A stretch of DNA of 7,636 nucleotides from JAFMPW01 sp040830565 (lineage in GTDB: Bacteria; Bacteroidota; Bacteroidia; Flavobacteriales; Flavobacteriaceae). Under the pieces are notes generated by a model. That model saw nothing but the letters and a program-made list of their open reading frames with translations, had not been told where the DNA came from and searched no databases. Below, one piece after another: positions 1-6,628 of this stretch. Made by a program: the position numbers and the translations under genes. The stretch is from the NCBI GenBank assembly GCA_040830565.1, contig JBFOMC010000357.1, positions 1 to 7,636 on the forward strand, read 5' to 3'. Each line of letters starts with the position of its first letter. Positions within the stretch are counted from its first letter, which is position 1.

Positions 1-1446
1 GGTAATGGTCACATCATGCGGATGGCTCTCATTAATACCACTGGCGGTGATCTTTACAAAACGGCCACCGTCTTGGAGTGCCGCAATGTCTTTGGCACCA
101 CAATAGCCCATACCGGCTCTTAAACCGCCTACAAACTGGTGAATGCTCTCGTATAATTCGCCCTTATAAGGTACCCGACCTACAATCCCCTCCGGAACCA
201 GCTTTTTAATATCGTCTTCCACATCCTGGAAATAACGGTCCTTACTGCCCTCTTTCATGGCTTCTACAGAACCCATGCCCCGGTACGACTTAAATTTTCG
301 GCCTTCATAAATGATGGTTTCCCCGGGAGATTCCTTGGTTCCTGCCAGGAGCGAACCTAACATCACCGTATCGGCGCCTGCAGCAATCGCCTTTGGAATA
401 TCCCCCGTATAGCGGATGCCTCCATCAGCAATTACAGGTACCCCACTGCCTTTAATGGCCGCAGCTACCTCGAGCACTGCTGAGAATTGCGGAAAACCTA
501 CTCCTGCCACCACCCTGGTGGTACAAATAGATCCGGGGCCAATACCTACTTTAACCGCATCAGCTCCCGCCTCTACCAGGTATTTGGCTGCCTCTCCCGT
601 GGCGATGTTCCCTACGATCACTTCCAGGTCCGGGAATTTCTTTTTTACCTCTTTTAAGACCCCTACCACACCTTTGGTATGGCCGTGGGCAGTGTCTATC
701 ACAATAGCATCTACCCCTGCATTTACGAGTGCTTCTACCCTATCAACGGCATCTGGAGTAACGCCAACGGCGGCGGCCACTCTCAGCCGTCCGTATTTAT
801 CTTTGTTGGCAATGGGCTTTTGCGTAAGCTTGGTGATGTCTCTAAAGGTAATGAGCCCTACAAGGCCGTTATCTTTGTCTACCACAGGTAATTTTTCAAT
901 TTTGTTGGCTTGCAGAATATCTTCGGCCTCATTTAGCGAAGTACCTTCGGCTACAGTGACCAGGTTTTCAGAGGTCATTACCTCTGCGATGGGCCTTTCG
1001 TTGTTCTTTTCAAACCGAAGATCCCTATTGGTTACGATCCCTAACAACTTCATATTGTCATCTACAATGGGAATACCGCCAATACTAAACTCCTTCATAT
1101 TGGCTTTGGCATCTCTTACTACGGAATTCAAAGGGAGGGTAACAGGGTCCATGATCATGCCGCTTTCTGCCCGCTTTACCTTACGCACCTTCATGGCCTG
1201 GTGTTCAATGCTCATATTTTTATGCAGCACTCCAATACCCCCCTCCTGCGCCATGGCAATAGCCATTTGCGACTCGGTAACGGTATCCATCGCGGCAGAT
1301 ACTACCGGGATATTGATGGTGATGTTCCTCGTAAATTTTGTTTGAATATTGACCTCTCTGGGAAGAACTTCGGAATAGGCCGGCACGAGGAGTACGTCGT
1401 CATATGTGAGACCTTCTCCAAGAATTTTGTTAAGGTGGGCTTCCAT
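1..1446 (-). CDS. guaB: IMP dehydrogenase (C-terminal few codons cut by window edge)
   Basis: Oxidises IMP to XMP with NAD+, the committed step of GMP synthesis, in the cytosol. From the ATG at 1446 the frame stays open for 482 codons to base 1, ending in ESHPHDVTIT, which in the family is followed by only about 6 to 12 more residues. Visible landmarks: the N-terminal TYDDVLLVP motif (residues 14-22), two CBS domains inserted in the barrel (about 98-150 and 157-215), the catalytic loop GPGSICTT with Cys308, the phosphate-binding IADGGIR segment, and the mobile flap with the Arg404-Tyr405 pair (SKDRYF). All key residues expected for activity are present. The gene is divergent from the TonB receptor, separated by 232 nt, and has its own TATATTTG promoter about 23 nt ahead of the start. 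The start has no Shine-Dalgarno sequence, as is usual in Bacteroidota. The identification is secure. Confidence 0.97.
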   Translation of the reverse strand, partial: MEAHLNKILGEGLTYDDVLLVPAYSEVLPREVNIQTKFTRNITINIPVVSAAMDTVTESQMAIAMAQEGGIGVLHKNMSIEHQAMKVRKVKRAESGMIMDPVTLPLNSVVRDAKANMKEFSIGGIPIVDDNMKLLGIVTNRDLRFEKNNERPIAEVMTSENLVTVAEGTSLNEAEDILQANKIEKLPVVDKDNGLVGLITFRDITKLTQKPIANKDKYGRLRVAAAVGVTPDAVDRVEALVNAGVDAIVIDTAHGHTKGVVGVLKEVKKKFPDLEVIVGNIATGEAAKYLVEAGADAVKVGIGPGSICTTRVVAGVGFPQFSAVLEVAAAIKGSGVPVIADGGIRYTGDIPKAIAAGADTVMLGSLLAGTKESPGETIIYEGRKFKSYRGMGSVEAMKEGSKDRYFQDVEDDIKKLVPEGIVGRVPYKGELYESIHQFVGGLRAGMGYCGAKDIAALQDGGRFVKITASGINESHPHDVTIT

Positions 1447-1469
1447 GGCAATTAAGGATTAATTGCGTG

Positions 1470-1497
1470 CAAATATACCACTTTTAATGCAGACAAA
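1470..1497 (-). promoter_or_regulatory. Promoter of guaB (Bacteroidota type)
   Basis: On the minus strand a perfect TAnnTTTG -7 box (TATATTTG, 1477 to 1470) lies 23 nt ahead of the guaB ATG. A TTTG at 1497 to 1494 serves as the -33 box with 16 nt between, slightly shorter than the usual 17-23. Transcription would begin near 1463, leaving a leader of roughly 16 nt. The same TATATTTG octamer is found ahead of ferritin. Start site and strength are inferred. Confidence 0.6.
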
Positions 1498-1584
1498 ATG
1501 AGCTTGCAAAAAATTTACAGATTACAACTTCTACAACTTGCTATTTCTAACCTTTTGATAACCAAAACCTAACCAAATATTATT

Positions 1585-1603
1585 TTTATTTATTCTAAAT
1601 AAA
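1585..1603 (+). promoter_or_regulatory. Upstream operator-like palindrome of the TonB receptor gene
   Basis: Perfect inverted repeat of 8-bp arms, TTTATTTA and TAAATAAA, around the spacer TTC. Its core ATTTATTCTAAAT (1588-1600) matches 12 of 13 positions of the palindrome directly before the receptor start (1660-1672). The centres lie 72 bp apart, close to seven helical turns. It probably binds the same dimeric regulator. It does not resemble the classical Fur box; the TTAG/CTAA half-sites of the downstream copy recall DtxR-family sites, but the regulator is not identifiable from this window. Confidence 0.55.
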
Positions 1604-1631
1604 GTTTGAAATGTCGATTTCGCACCTTACT

Positions 1632-1664
1632 TTTGACGCGTTATTTATCTCTTATTTATATTTA
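1632..1664 (+). promoter_or_regulatory. Probable promoter of the TonB receptor gene
   Basis: TTTG at 1632-1635, then 21 nt, then TATATTTA at 1657-1664, which differs from the Bacteroidota -7 consensus TAnnTTTG only in the last base. Transcription would start about 5-7 nt downstream, leaving a leader of only some 8-10 nt before the ATG at 1679. The -7 box overlaps the palindrome at 1660-1672, so a bound repressor should block polymerase. A weaker similar arrangement (TTTG 1554-1557, TATTTTTA 1581-1588) sits next to the upstream palindrome. Confidence 0.5.
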
Positions 1665-1672
1665 GTCTAAAT
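1660..1672 (+). promoter_or_regulatory. Promoter-proximal operator-like palindrome of the TonB receptor gene
   Basis: ATTTAG-T-CTAAAT, a perfect inverted repeat of 6-bp arms around one central base, ending 6 nt before the receptor ATG. It overlaps the probable -7 box and start point, the classic position for a repressor site, and shares 12 of 13 bases with the core of the upstream palindrome at 1588-1600. The gene's role makes an iron-responsive repressor the natural guess; that is inference. Confidence 0.6.
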
Positions 1673-1678
1673 TAGATT

Positions 1679-3898
1679 ATGAAAAAAAACCTAGCTTTTC
1701 TCGCCCTGTTTTCAGTTGTTTTTACCTACGCACAACAAAATGATACCCTCCCTCCAGCTCCTCTTGTTCAGCTCAATGAGGTAGTGCTGTCCGCGAAGGT
1801 CATTTTTGGAAGTAAGTTTGAAGCTCAAAACAGAACAGGTTCCTCCTATTATATTTCTCCTAAGGAGATCAAACGCTTCAATTATACCGATGTCAATAGA
1901 ACCCTGAGAAGTGTGCCCGGGGTAAACGTTTATGAAGAAGATGGTTTTGGTCTGAGGCCAAACATCAGCTTAAGAGGTACTTCCCCGGAGCGAAGTGCCA
2001 AGATCAGCGTTATGGAAGATGGGGTTTTAATTGCTCCTGCCCCTTACAGCGCTCCTGCGGCTTATTATTTCCCTACCATAGCACGTATGCAGGCGGTGGA
2101 AATACTCAAGGGAAGCAGCCAGGTACAATACGGCCCCTTCACCACTGGAGGTGCCATTAATATGATCTCAACAGATGTTCCGGACGATTTCAGTGCTTTT
2201 CTCAACACCAGTTACGGAAGCTTTCAAAGTGGTCAGATCCACACCCAGTTAGGCGATAGCCAAAAGAACTTTGGCTATGCAATAGAATATCTTAATTATA
2301 ACTCCAACGGCTTTAAAAATTTAGATTCCGGAGGAGATACCGGTTTTGATAAAAATGATCTGGTAGCCAAGTTCCTCGTTAAAACCAACCCTGAAGCTGA
2401 GATTGGTCAGGAACTGGAAGTCAAATTTCAGTATTCAGACGAAGACTCAGATGAAACCTACCTGGGGCTTACTCAGGCAGATTTTGACCGTAGCCCGTTC
2501 AGAAGATATGCTTCTTCTCAAGAAGACAGAATGACTACAGAGCACAACCAGATCATGCTTACCCATACCCTAAAATTCAGCGACTATTTTAGGATCACAA
2601 CCATCGGATATCGTAACGGGTTTCAAAGGAACTGGTACAAATTAGATTATGTGAACCTCAACGGAGAAAGCGAAGGAATTGCTAATCTTCTCTCTAATCC
2701 TGATGATTTTCCTGCTTACTTAGATGTTATCCGGGGAACGGTAGACAGCCCCAATGACGCCCTCGGCGTAAAGGCAAATAATAGAGAATACCTTTCCATG
2801 GGCGTACAAACCAAGTTCGACTATCACTGGACCGGGAAAAACACCTTTCACGATATTGAAGTTGGGCTGCGCTATCACTTTGATGAAGAAGACCGTTTTC
2901 AATGGGTAGATGACTATGCTATAAGCAACGGCACTATGGTTTTGACCACTGCGGGTATTCCGGGAACCAACGCCAATAGAATTAGTGATGCAAGAGCTTT
3001 TGCTGCCTTCGCCATGTATAAGTTAAAATTCAATGAATTTACAATTACTCCAGGTTTGAGGTATGAGAATATCACTTTGTCCAGAATGAATTACGGTTCT
3101 GCCGATACCGGAAGGACAGGCATCAACCTTTCAGAAAGAGAAAATAAGGTTGACGTGTTGATCCCTGGAATAGGATTTAATTACAACTTTAAAAAGCTTT
3201 CTGTTTTTGGGGGGATTCACCAAGGTTTTTCTCCACCGAGCAATCAGGAAGGTGAAGATCCTGAAAAAAGCATTAACTACGAATTGGGAAGTAGGTTTGG
3301 TTTTGGCAACTTCACCGGAGAGCTGGTCGGATTTTACAATGACTACAGCAATCTCTTGGGTAGCGATCTGGCCGCAACCGGGGGTACGGGATCTTTGGAT
3401 CAGTTTAACGCCGGAGAGGTGCGGGTTTCAGGGCTTGAGCTATTACTCAATTACAATTTGTTACCTAACAGCAAAAACTTCATTCTTCCTTTGACAGTTA
3501 GCTACACTTACACAGATACCGAGTTTCTGAATAGTTTTGGAAGTGAAGACGACCTGTGGGGCGAGGTTACTACGGGTGATGAGTTACCCTATATCGCCAA
3601 GCATCAGTTCAACAGCACCCTATCTCTGGAACACAGCAATTTTGAGCTGAATTTAAGCGGTAGGTATAATGGGAGTTTTAGAACGCAAGCAGGAAGCGGA
3701 ACTATACCGGCAGATGAACTGGTCGCTTCTAACTTCATTCTAGACTTTGCCGGAAAATACCACATTAATAACAATATCAGTCTAACCGCTAATGTTCTGA
3801 ATCTCCTGGATGAGACTTATGCAGTTGCGAGGGTTCCTGCCGGCCTGAGACCCGGGCATCCATTTGGAATTTATGGGGGATTACAACTGAGATACTAG
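1679..3898 (+). CDS. FecA-like TonB-dependent outer-membrane receptor
   Basis: Outer-membrane gated channel that takes up a ferric chelate, driven by TonB-ExbBD. The 739-residue product begins with a signal peptide (Lys-Lys, hydrophobic core, probable cleavage after Ala18 in TYAQQ). A likely TonB-box region NEVVLSAK (33-40) follows, then the plug domain (about 50-165) with RPNISLRG (93-100), MEDGV (112-116), PAPYSAPAAYYFP (120-132) and the YGPFTTGGAIN plug end (151-161). The beta-barrel fills the remainder and ends in a terminal Tyr, the usual outer-membrane signature. The RG-SPERSA and APAPY segments correspond to those of FecA-type ferric citrate receptors, but there is no N-terminal signalling domain, so FecI/FecR-style transcriptional signalling is not expected. 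No carboxypeptidase-like or SusD partner is present. Twin palindromes before the start suggest repressor control, and convergent ferritin fits an iron role. The exact substrate is not provable here. Confidence 0.9.
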   Translation: MKKNLAFLALFSVVFTYAQQNDTLPPAPLVQLNEVVLSAKVIFGSKFEAQNRTGSSYYISPKEIKRFNYTDVNRTLRSVPGVNVYEEDGFGLRPNISLRGTSPERSAKISVMEDGVLIAPAPYSAPAAYYFPTIARMQAVEILKGSSQVQYGPFTTGGAINMISTDVPDDFSAFLNTSYGSFQSGQIHTQLGDSQKNFGYAIEYLNYNSNGFKNLDSGGDTGFDKNDLVAKFLVKTNPEAEIGQELEVKFQYSDEDSDETYLGLTQADFDRSPFRRYASSQEDRMTTEHNQIMLTHTLKFSDYFRITTIGYRNGFQRNWYKLDYVNLNGESEGIANLLSNPDDFPAYLDVIRGTVDSPNDALGVKANNREYLSMGVQTKFDYHWTGKNTFHDIEVGLRYHFDEEDRFQWVDDYAISNGTMVLTTAGIPGTNANRISDARAFAAFAMYKLKFNEFTITPGLRYENITLSRMNYGSADTGRTGINLSERENKVDVLIPGIGFNYNFKKLSVFGGIHQGFSPPSNQEGEDPEKSINYELGSRFGFGNFTGELVGFYNDYSNLLGSDLAATGGTGSLDQFNAGEVRVSGLELLLNYNLLPNSKNFILPLTVSYTYTDTEFLNSFGSEDDLWGEVTTGDELPYIAKHQFNSTLSLEHSNFELNLSGRYNGSFRTQAGSGTIPADELVASNFILDFAGKYHINNNISLTANVLNLLDETYAVARVPAGLRPGHPFGIYGGLQLRY

Positions 3899-3957
3899 TT
3901 TTGCAAATCTGCAAATAGCCGGGTAAAAAGGTTGAAAATAGATTGAAGAATGGGATG

Positions 3958-3994
3958 CTGCCCTGTAAAAGCCTAAGGGAATTTTGCAGGGCAG
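3958..3994. terminator. Strong hairpin between convergent genes, possible bidirectional terminator
   Basis: Arms at 3958-3970 and 3982-3994 (CTGCCCTGTAAAA and TTTTGCAGGGCAG) pair over 13 bp with a single G-U, around an 11-nt loop. It sits 60 nt past the receptor stop and 47 nt past the end of the oppositely oriented small Cys-rich ORF. No U-run follows on either strand, so intrinsic termination is not assured; it may be an RNA 3'-end stabiliser. A smaller hairpin (TTTGCA-AATC-TGCAAA, 3900-3915) comes directly after the receptor stop. I see no gene in 3899-4040. Confidence 0.45.
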
Positions 3995-4040
3995 TATTGC
4001 AAGCTTAAAGAACTGAACTTTTAACAGGGAGCTAGAGCTC

Positions 4041-4202
4041 TTATAGCTTTGGACAACGACTGCAGTTGCTCTTTCCTTTTTTCTTGTATTTTTTACAGCA
4101 TTTTTTCTTCCTGCCTCCTTCGCAGAAAAGCACGCAGGGTGTACTGATGATCAGGCAGGGTGAAAGTGTTGTCGGCTTGGATGCTTCTTGTGTAACTTCC
4201 AA
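4041..4202 (-). CDS. Small Cys/Lys-rich protein encoded directly behind ferritin
   Basis: A 53-codon frame begins with TTG at 4202, one base after the ferritin stop, and ends with TAA at 4041. No ATG is available: the in-frame stop upstream lies inside the ferritin 3' end, so TTG with translational coupling is the best start, although a later GTG (codon 24) is possible. The N-terminal half is neutral to hydrophobic (CLIISTPCVLFC, 16-27). The C-terminal half is strongly basic with closely spaced cysteines: KKKCCKKYKKKGKSNCSRCPKL (C35, C36, C47, C50, plus C16, C23 and C27). The CCKKYKKKGK...C..CPK pattern is non-random and looks like a conserved small flavobacterial protein, possibly metal binding, but I cannot assign a function. 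Its place after ferritin suggests a part in iron or metal handling (inference). The overlapping plus-strand frame is poorly protein-like by comparison. Confidence 0.6.
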   Translation of the reverse strand: MEVTQEASKPTTLSPCLIISTPCVLFCEGGRKKKCCKKYKKKGKSNCSRCPKL

Positions 4203-4203
4203 T

Positions 4204-4710
4204 CTATTCTTCTTTATCTACGTCTACGGCAATAGCATTGATATCTTTATCGAACAAATAGTGCCCGGATTTGTCATCGCCAATAATATTCAATTTATCC
4301 AACAGGGTTCGGGCAACCGCCTCCTCCTCTAATTGTTCTGTAACATACCATTGCATAAAGTTGTGCACATTGTAGTCCTTCTTGTCCAAGCATTCAAAGA
4401 TCACCTTATTGATCTGCTCGGTAACGAACATTTCACTTTTTAAGAAAACTTCAAAAAGTTCATTGAGGGATTTAAAATTGGCATTAGGCTTTTCCAAAGC
4501 AGGGACCACCACCTTCCCACTACGTTCATTCACGAATTTCACCAGCTTTATCATGTGCACTCTTTCTTCTTCAGACTGCTTGTAGAAAAACTCGGCCACG
4601 CCGTTATAGCCGTTCTCATCTGCCCAGGAGGCCATTGAAAGATAGTGCATAGAGGCACTTGCCTCATACTTTATTTGATCGTTCAGCAGTTTTTCTATTG
4701 ATGCATTCAT
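4204..4710 (-). CDS. ftnA: Bacterial non-haem ferritin
   Basis: Cytosolic iron store of 24 subunits that oxidises Fe(II) and deposits it as a mineral core. The 168-residue length is typical of FtnA. With an offset of one from E. coli FtnA numbering, every ferroxidase ligand is present: Glu16 (KYEASAS), Glu49 and His52 (SEEERVH), Glu93 (KSEMF), Gln126 and Glu129 (EQLEEEA). The absence of haem-ligand features and the FtnA-like ligand spacing favour non-haem ferritin over bacterioferritin or Dps. The acidic tail DVDKEE ends at 4204, one base before the next small frame. The ATG at 4710 is preceded by a TATATTTG promoter. HMG-CoA lyase lies 63 nt upstream on the same strand, so readthrough is possible but ferritin can be transcribed alone. 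The iron-chelate receptor converges on it from the other side. Confidence 0.95.
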   Translation of the reverse strand: MNASIEKLLNDQIKYEASASMHYLSMASWADENGYNGVAEFFYKQSEEERVHMIKLVKFVNERSGKVVVPALEKPNANFKSLNELFEVFLKSEMFVTEQINKVIFECLDKKDYNVHNFMQWYVTEQLEEEAVARTLLDKLNIIGDDKSGHYLFDKDINAIAVDVDKEE

Positions 4711-4726
4711 GATACCTTATTTTTTG

Positions 4727-4758
4727 CAAATATACTTCAAAGATCTGTAGAATAAACA
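4727..4758 (-). promoter_or_regulatory. Promoter of ferritin
   Basis: Perfect -7 box TATATTTG at 4734 to 4727 on the minus strand, 16 nt ahead of the ferritin ATG, with an imperfect -33 (TGTTT, 4758 to 4754) about 20 nt further up. Transcription would start near 4720, giving a leader of about 10 nt with only a weak TAAGG before the start. No copy of the ATTTAnTCTAAAT palindrome of the receptor promoter is present, so ferritin does not appear to share that operator. Confidence 0.55.
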
Positions 4759-4773
4759 GCCTTTTCCTGCAAT

Positions 4774-5640
4774 CTAATGATATACAGAAAACAATTCTGT
4801 AGCCTTGTTATGGGCAGCCTCAAATACCATCCAATTCACATTGGTGTCTGCCTTGACCGAGGTAAAAAATGAAAGCATTTTTTCTGTAGGCATGTTCCCG
4901 GTTAATTCATCCTTAGCCATAGGGCACCCACCGAAACCTTGTATTGCGCCATCAAATCTTCTGCAACCGGCATTATAGGCAGCGGCAACTTTCTCATGCC
5001 ACTTGCTGGGTGTGGTATGCAAATGCGCTCCAAATTCAATCTTGGGATAGGACGGAATCAAATTGGAAAAGAGATAATCTATCACCTCGGGAGTAGAACT
5101 CCCTACCGTATCGGAAAGTGATAGAATACGAACACCCATGGCCGCCAGTTTTTGAGTCCACTCTCCTACTATTTCCACATCCCAGGGATCACCGTACGGA
5201 TTACCGAACCCCATAGAAATGTAGGTTACAACCTCTTTGTTAGATGCCTCGGCAATGTTGAGGATCTCCTGAAGAATATCTACAGACTGTGCAATGGTCT
5301 TATGCGTATTCCGCATCTGGAAATTTTCTGAGATAGAAAAGGGATATCCCAAATAGTCAATAGCTTCATGGACGCAAGCCTCTTGCGCTCCCCGCACATT
5401 AGCCACTATGGCCAATAATTTACTTTGGGTTTTAGAAAGGTCTAAGTGCGAAAGAACCTCAGCGGTATCCACCATCTGAGGAATAGCCCTGGGAGAGACA
5501 AAACTACCAAAATCAATGGTGTCAAAACCGCAACCCAGCAGTGACTGAATGTATTTTACTTTTTGCTCAGTGGGGATGAAGGTTTTAATACCTTGCATGG
5601 CATCCCTGGGGCACTCAATCATTTTTACCTTTTCGGACAT
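4774..5640 (-). CDS. Hydroxymethylglutaryl-CoA lyase
   Basis: Cleaves (S)-3-hydroxy-3-methylglutaryl-CoA into acetyl-CoA and acetoacetate, the last step of leucine breakdown; a divalent-metal TIM-barrel enzyme. I place the start at the ATG at 5640 (288 residues, MSEKVKMIECPRD); a GTG four codons upstream (5652) gives an in-frame MYQP extension with no better leader. Active-site residues by family alignment: Arg12-Asp13 (CPRD), metal ligands His206 and His208 (HLHTT), Cys239 in the mobile loop (GFGGCPMA) and Asn249 (TGN). Spacing from the first His to Cys (33) equals that of human HMG-CoA lyase; Cys to Asn is 10 rather than 9, so the loop has one extra residue. LysE lies 33 nt upstream on the same strand, consistent with one operon. 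An imperfect -7 box TAAATTTA (5670 to 5663) could give a private transcript. Related DRE-TIM enzymes are less likely given the GGCP loop. Confidence 0.9.
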   Translation of the reverse strand: MSEKVKMIECPRDAMQGIKTFIPTEQKVKYIQSLLGCGFDTIDFGSFVSPRAIPQMVDTAEVLSHLDLSKTQSKLLAIVANVRGAQEACVHEAIDYLGYPFSISENFQMRNTHKTIAQSVDILQEILNIAEASNKEVVTYISMGFGNPYGDPWDVEIVGEWTQKLAAMGVRILSLSDTVGSSTPEVIDYLFSNLIPSYPKIEFGAHLHTTPSKWHEKVAAAYNAGCRRFDGAIQGFGGCPMAKDELTGNMPTEKMLSFFTSVKADTNVNWMVFEAAHNKATELFSVYH

Positions 5641-5673
5641 AGGCTGGTACACTCTGGTAGTATAAATTTAGCA

Positions 5674-6297
5674 CTATTTATCTGATAATAACAGGTACAC
5701 CCCAATACCGACAAAGACCAGGATCTGCAACCACTTGAGTATAAGTCCAATACTTTCATACTTTTTCAGAGCCATAGAAACCTGGCCAGAAAGCAGGGCA
5801 ATGATACCGAATACGATAAAAGTTACACCCATGAATATACCTCCCAGAACAAAGAATTGTAGCACATGACTCAGTTGCTGACTAAACAGAAAACCCGGAA
5901 AAAATGCCAAAAAGAAGATGGTTACTTTAGGGTTTAAAACATTCATGATAAAACCTTGCCTAAAGAGCTGAGAAAGGCTGTTCCCGGAGGCTGCATCTGA
6001 TAGCTCTATGGAAGACCCTTTCATAAGAACCTTGAACGCCAGATAAAACAGGTAGATAGCTCCGAAGAGTTTAATGTAAAAAAATATGCTGTCGTTTTCT
6101 GCAATGATGGCCGAAACTCCAAACGCCAAAAGGGCCGTATGTACCAGGCATCCGGCAACGAGCCCTGCTGTAGTGGCCAGGCCATTTTTTTTGCCATGGG
6201 CCATGCTTTGAGTTAATACAAATAAGTTGTCCGGTCCTGGTGAAAGTGCCAAGGCAGCCGAAGCCAAAGTAAATGCTAAAAGTATTTCGTAGTTCAA
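5674..6297 (-). CDS. LysE/RhtB-family amino-acid exporter
   Basis: Inner-membrane exporter of an amino acid or derivative. The 207 residues and about six hydrophobic segments (roughly 4-27, 40-64, 69-92, 118-137, 145-170, 186-204) fit the family. The diagnostic N-terminal motif SPGPDNLFV is at 19-27, and LNPK at 121-124 opens the fourth segment. The start must be TTG at 6297: the only codons between it and an in-frame TAG (6309 to 6307) are CAA, CCA and AAC, and the next ATG (codon 32) would remove the first membrane segment and the motif. The leader consists of a heptamer repeat array, and the blocking TAG lies within it. A weak promoter candidate is TAATTTTA (6365 to 6358) with TTG 22 nt above. 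HMG-CoA lyase follows 33 nt downstream. Substrate unknown; RhtB relatives move homoserine, threonine, leucine or lysine. Confidence 0.9.
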   Translation of the reverse strand: MNYEILLAFTLASAALALSPGPDNLFVLTQSMAHGKKNGLATTAGLVAGCLVHTALLAFGVSAIIAENDSIFFYIKLFGAIYLFYLAFKVLMKGSSIELSDAASGNSLSQLFRQGFIMNVLNPKVTIFFLAFFPGFLFSQQLSHVLQFFVLGGIFMGVTFIVFGIIALLSGQVSMALKKYESIGLILKWLQILVFVGIGVYLLLSDK

Positions 6298-6303
6298 GTT
6301 TGG

Positions 6304-6359
6304 TTGCTAGTTGATGGTTGATGGTTGATGGTTAGATATTAGATATTAGAAGTTTAATA
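6304..6359. repeat. Degenerate heptamer array ahead of the LysE-family gene
   Basis: Eight consecutive 7-nt units in unbroken register, each beginning with TT: one TTGCTAG, three TTGATGG, two TTAGATA, one TTAGAAG and one TTTAATA. The unit sequence changes along the array while the 7-nt phase is kept. It starts 7 nt from the TTG start codon and so forms most of the probable leader. Confidence 0.8.
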
Positions 6360-6451
6360 AAATTATTACTTATTACCGAAAAAAATTCAAGCTCCAGTAT
6401 CAAATGCAAACTCAAAATGGGAAGACTTGCTAGATGAACCTAATCTATAAG

Positions 6452-6479
6452 TTTTCCACTTTTCTTTTTTAATTATTAA
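6452..6479 (+). repeat. T-rich dispersed repeat, copy 1
   Basis: Matches 7351-7378 at 26 of 28 positions in the same orientation: TTTTCCACTTTT, two differing bases, then TTTTTAATTATTAA. It consists of four heptamers in register. The two copies lie on either side of the Dabb gene, 899 bp apart. Confidence 0.75.
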
Positions 6480-6517
6480 AATCCCATCCTCTGACAACTG
6501 ATTACAACTTGACTTTT

Positions 6518-6544
6518 TTACCGCAAGGGGCACAAAGAATTCGC
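6518..6544 (+). repeat. CCGCAAGG element, copy 1
   Basis: Shares the 12-mer TTACCGCAAGGG with 7205-7216, and 20 of 25 positions over 6520-6544 against 7207-7231. Both copies show internal CGCAAGG-like units starting at the same offsets (9, 11, then 9 nt apart). This copy is more decayed towards 6560, where it runs into the GAAGAA array. Confidence 0.6.
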
Positions 6545-6556
6545 TAAGGACAAGAG

Positions 6557-6588
6557 GAAGAACTGAAGAATCGAAGAATTGAGGAATC
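6557..6588. repeat. Octamer array GAAGAANN x4
   Basis: Four adjacent 8-nt units: GAAGAACT, GAAGAATC, GAAGAATT and GAGGAATC. It is the one array in the spacer with an 8-nt rather than a 7-nt period. Confidence 0.75.
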
Positions 6589-6600
6589 AGGTGTTGGATA

Positions 6601-6614
6601 CTAAGTGCTAAGTG
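6601..6614. repeat. Heptamer duplication CTAAGTG x2
   Basis: Two exact adjacent copies of CTAAGTG. Alone it would be unremarkable, but it continues the 7-nt period of the neighbouring arrays with another unit sequence. Confidence 0.6.
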
Positions 6615-6628
6615 AATCAATAAGTTTC

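Noticed and set aside
416..1345. 309-codon open frame on the plus strand
   Set aside because: It lies wholly antisense to guaB, whose frame carries every IMPDH motif. The product is a Thr/Ser/Ala/Pro-rich composition typical of a shadow frame.
4066..4332. 88-codon plus-strand frame
   Set aside because: Antisense to the Cys/Lys-rich ORF and the end of ferritin. Its Phe runs are simply the complement of Lys codons.
5640..5652. GTG start for HMG-CoA lyase four codons upstream
   Set aside because: The ATG at 5640 gives the MSEKVK start expected close to the ECPRD motif; GTG adds only a few residues without a better leader. It cannot be fully excluded.
5674..6297. Leucine-specific exporter linked to leucine breakdown by HMG-CoA lyase
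   Set aside because: The neighbourhood is suggestive, but nothing in the sequence fixes the substrate, so only the family is called.
6387..6620. 77-codon minus-strand frame in the repeat spacer
   Set aside because: It is made largely from the octamer array, CCGCAAGG element and T-rich repeat. No domain, plausible leader or family resemblance is visible.
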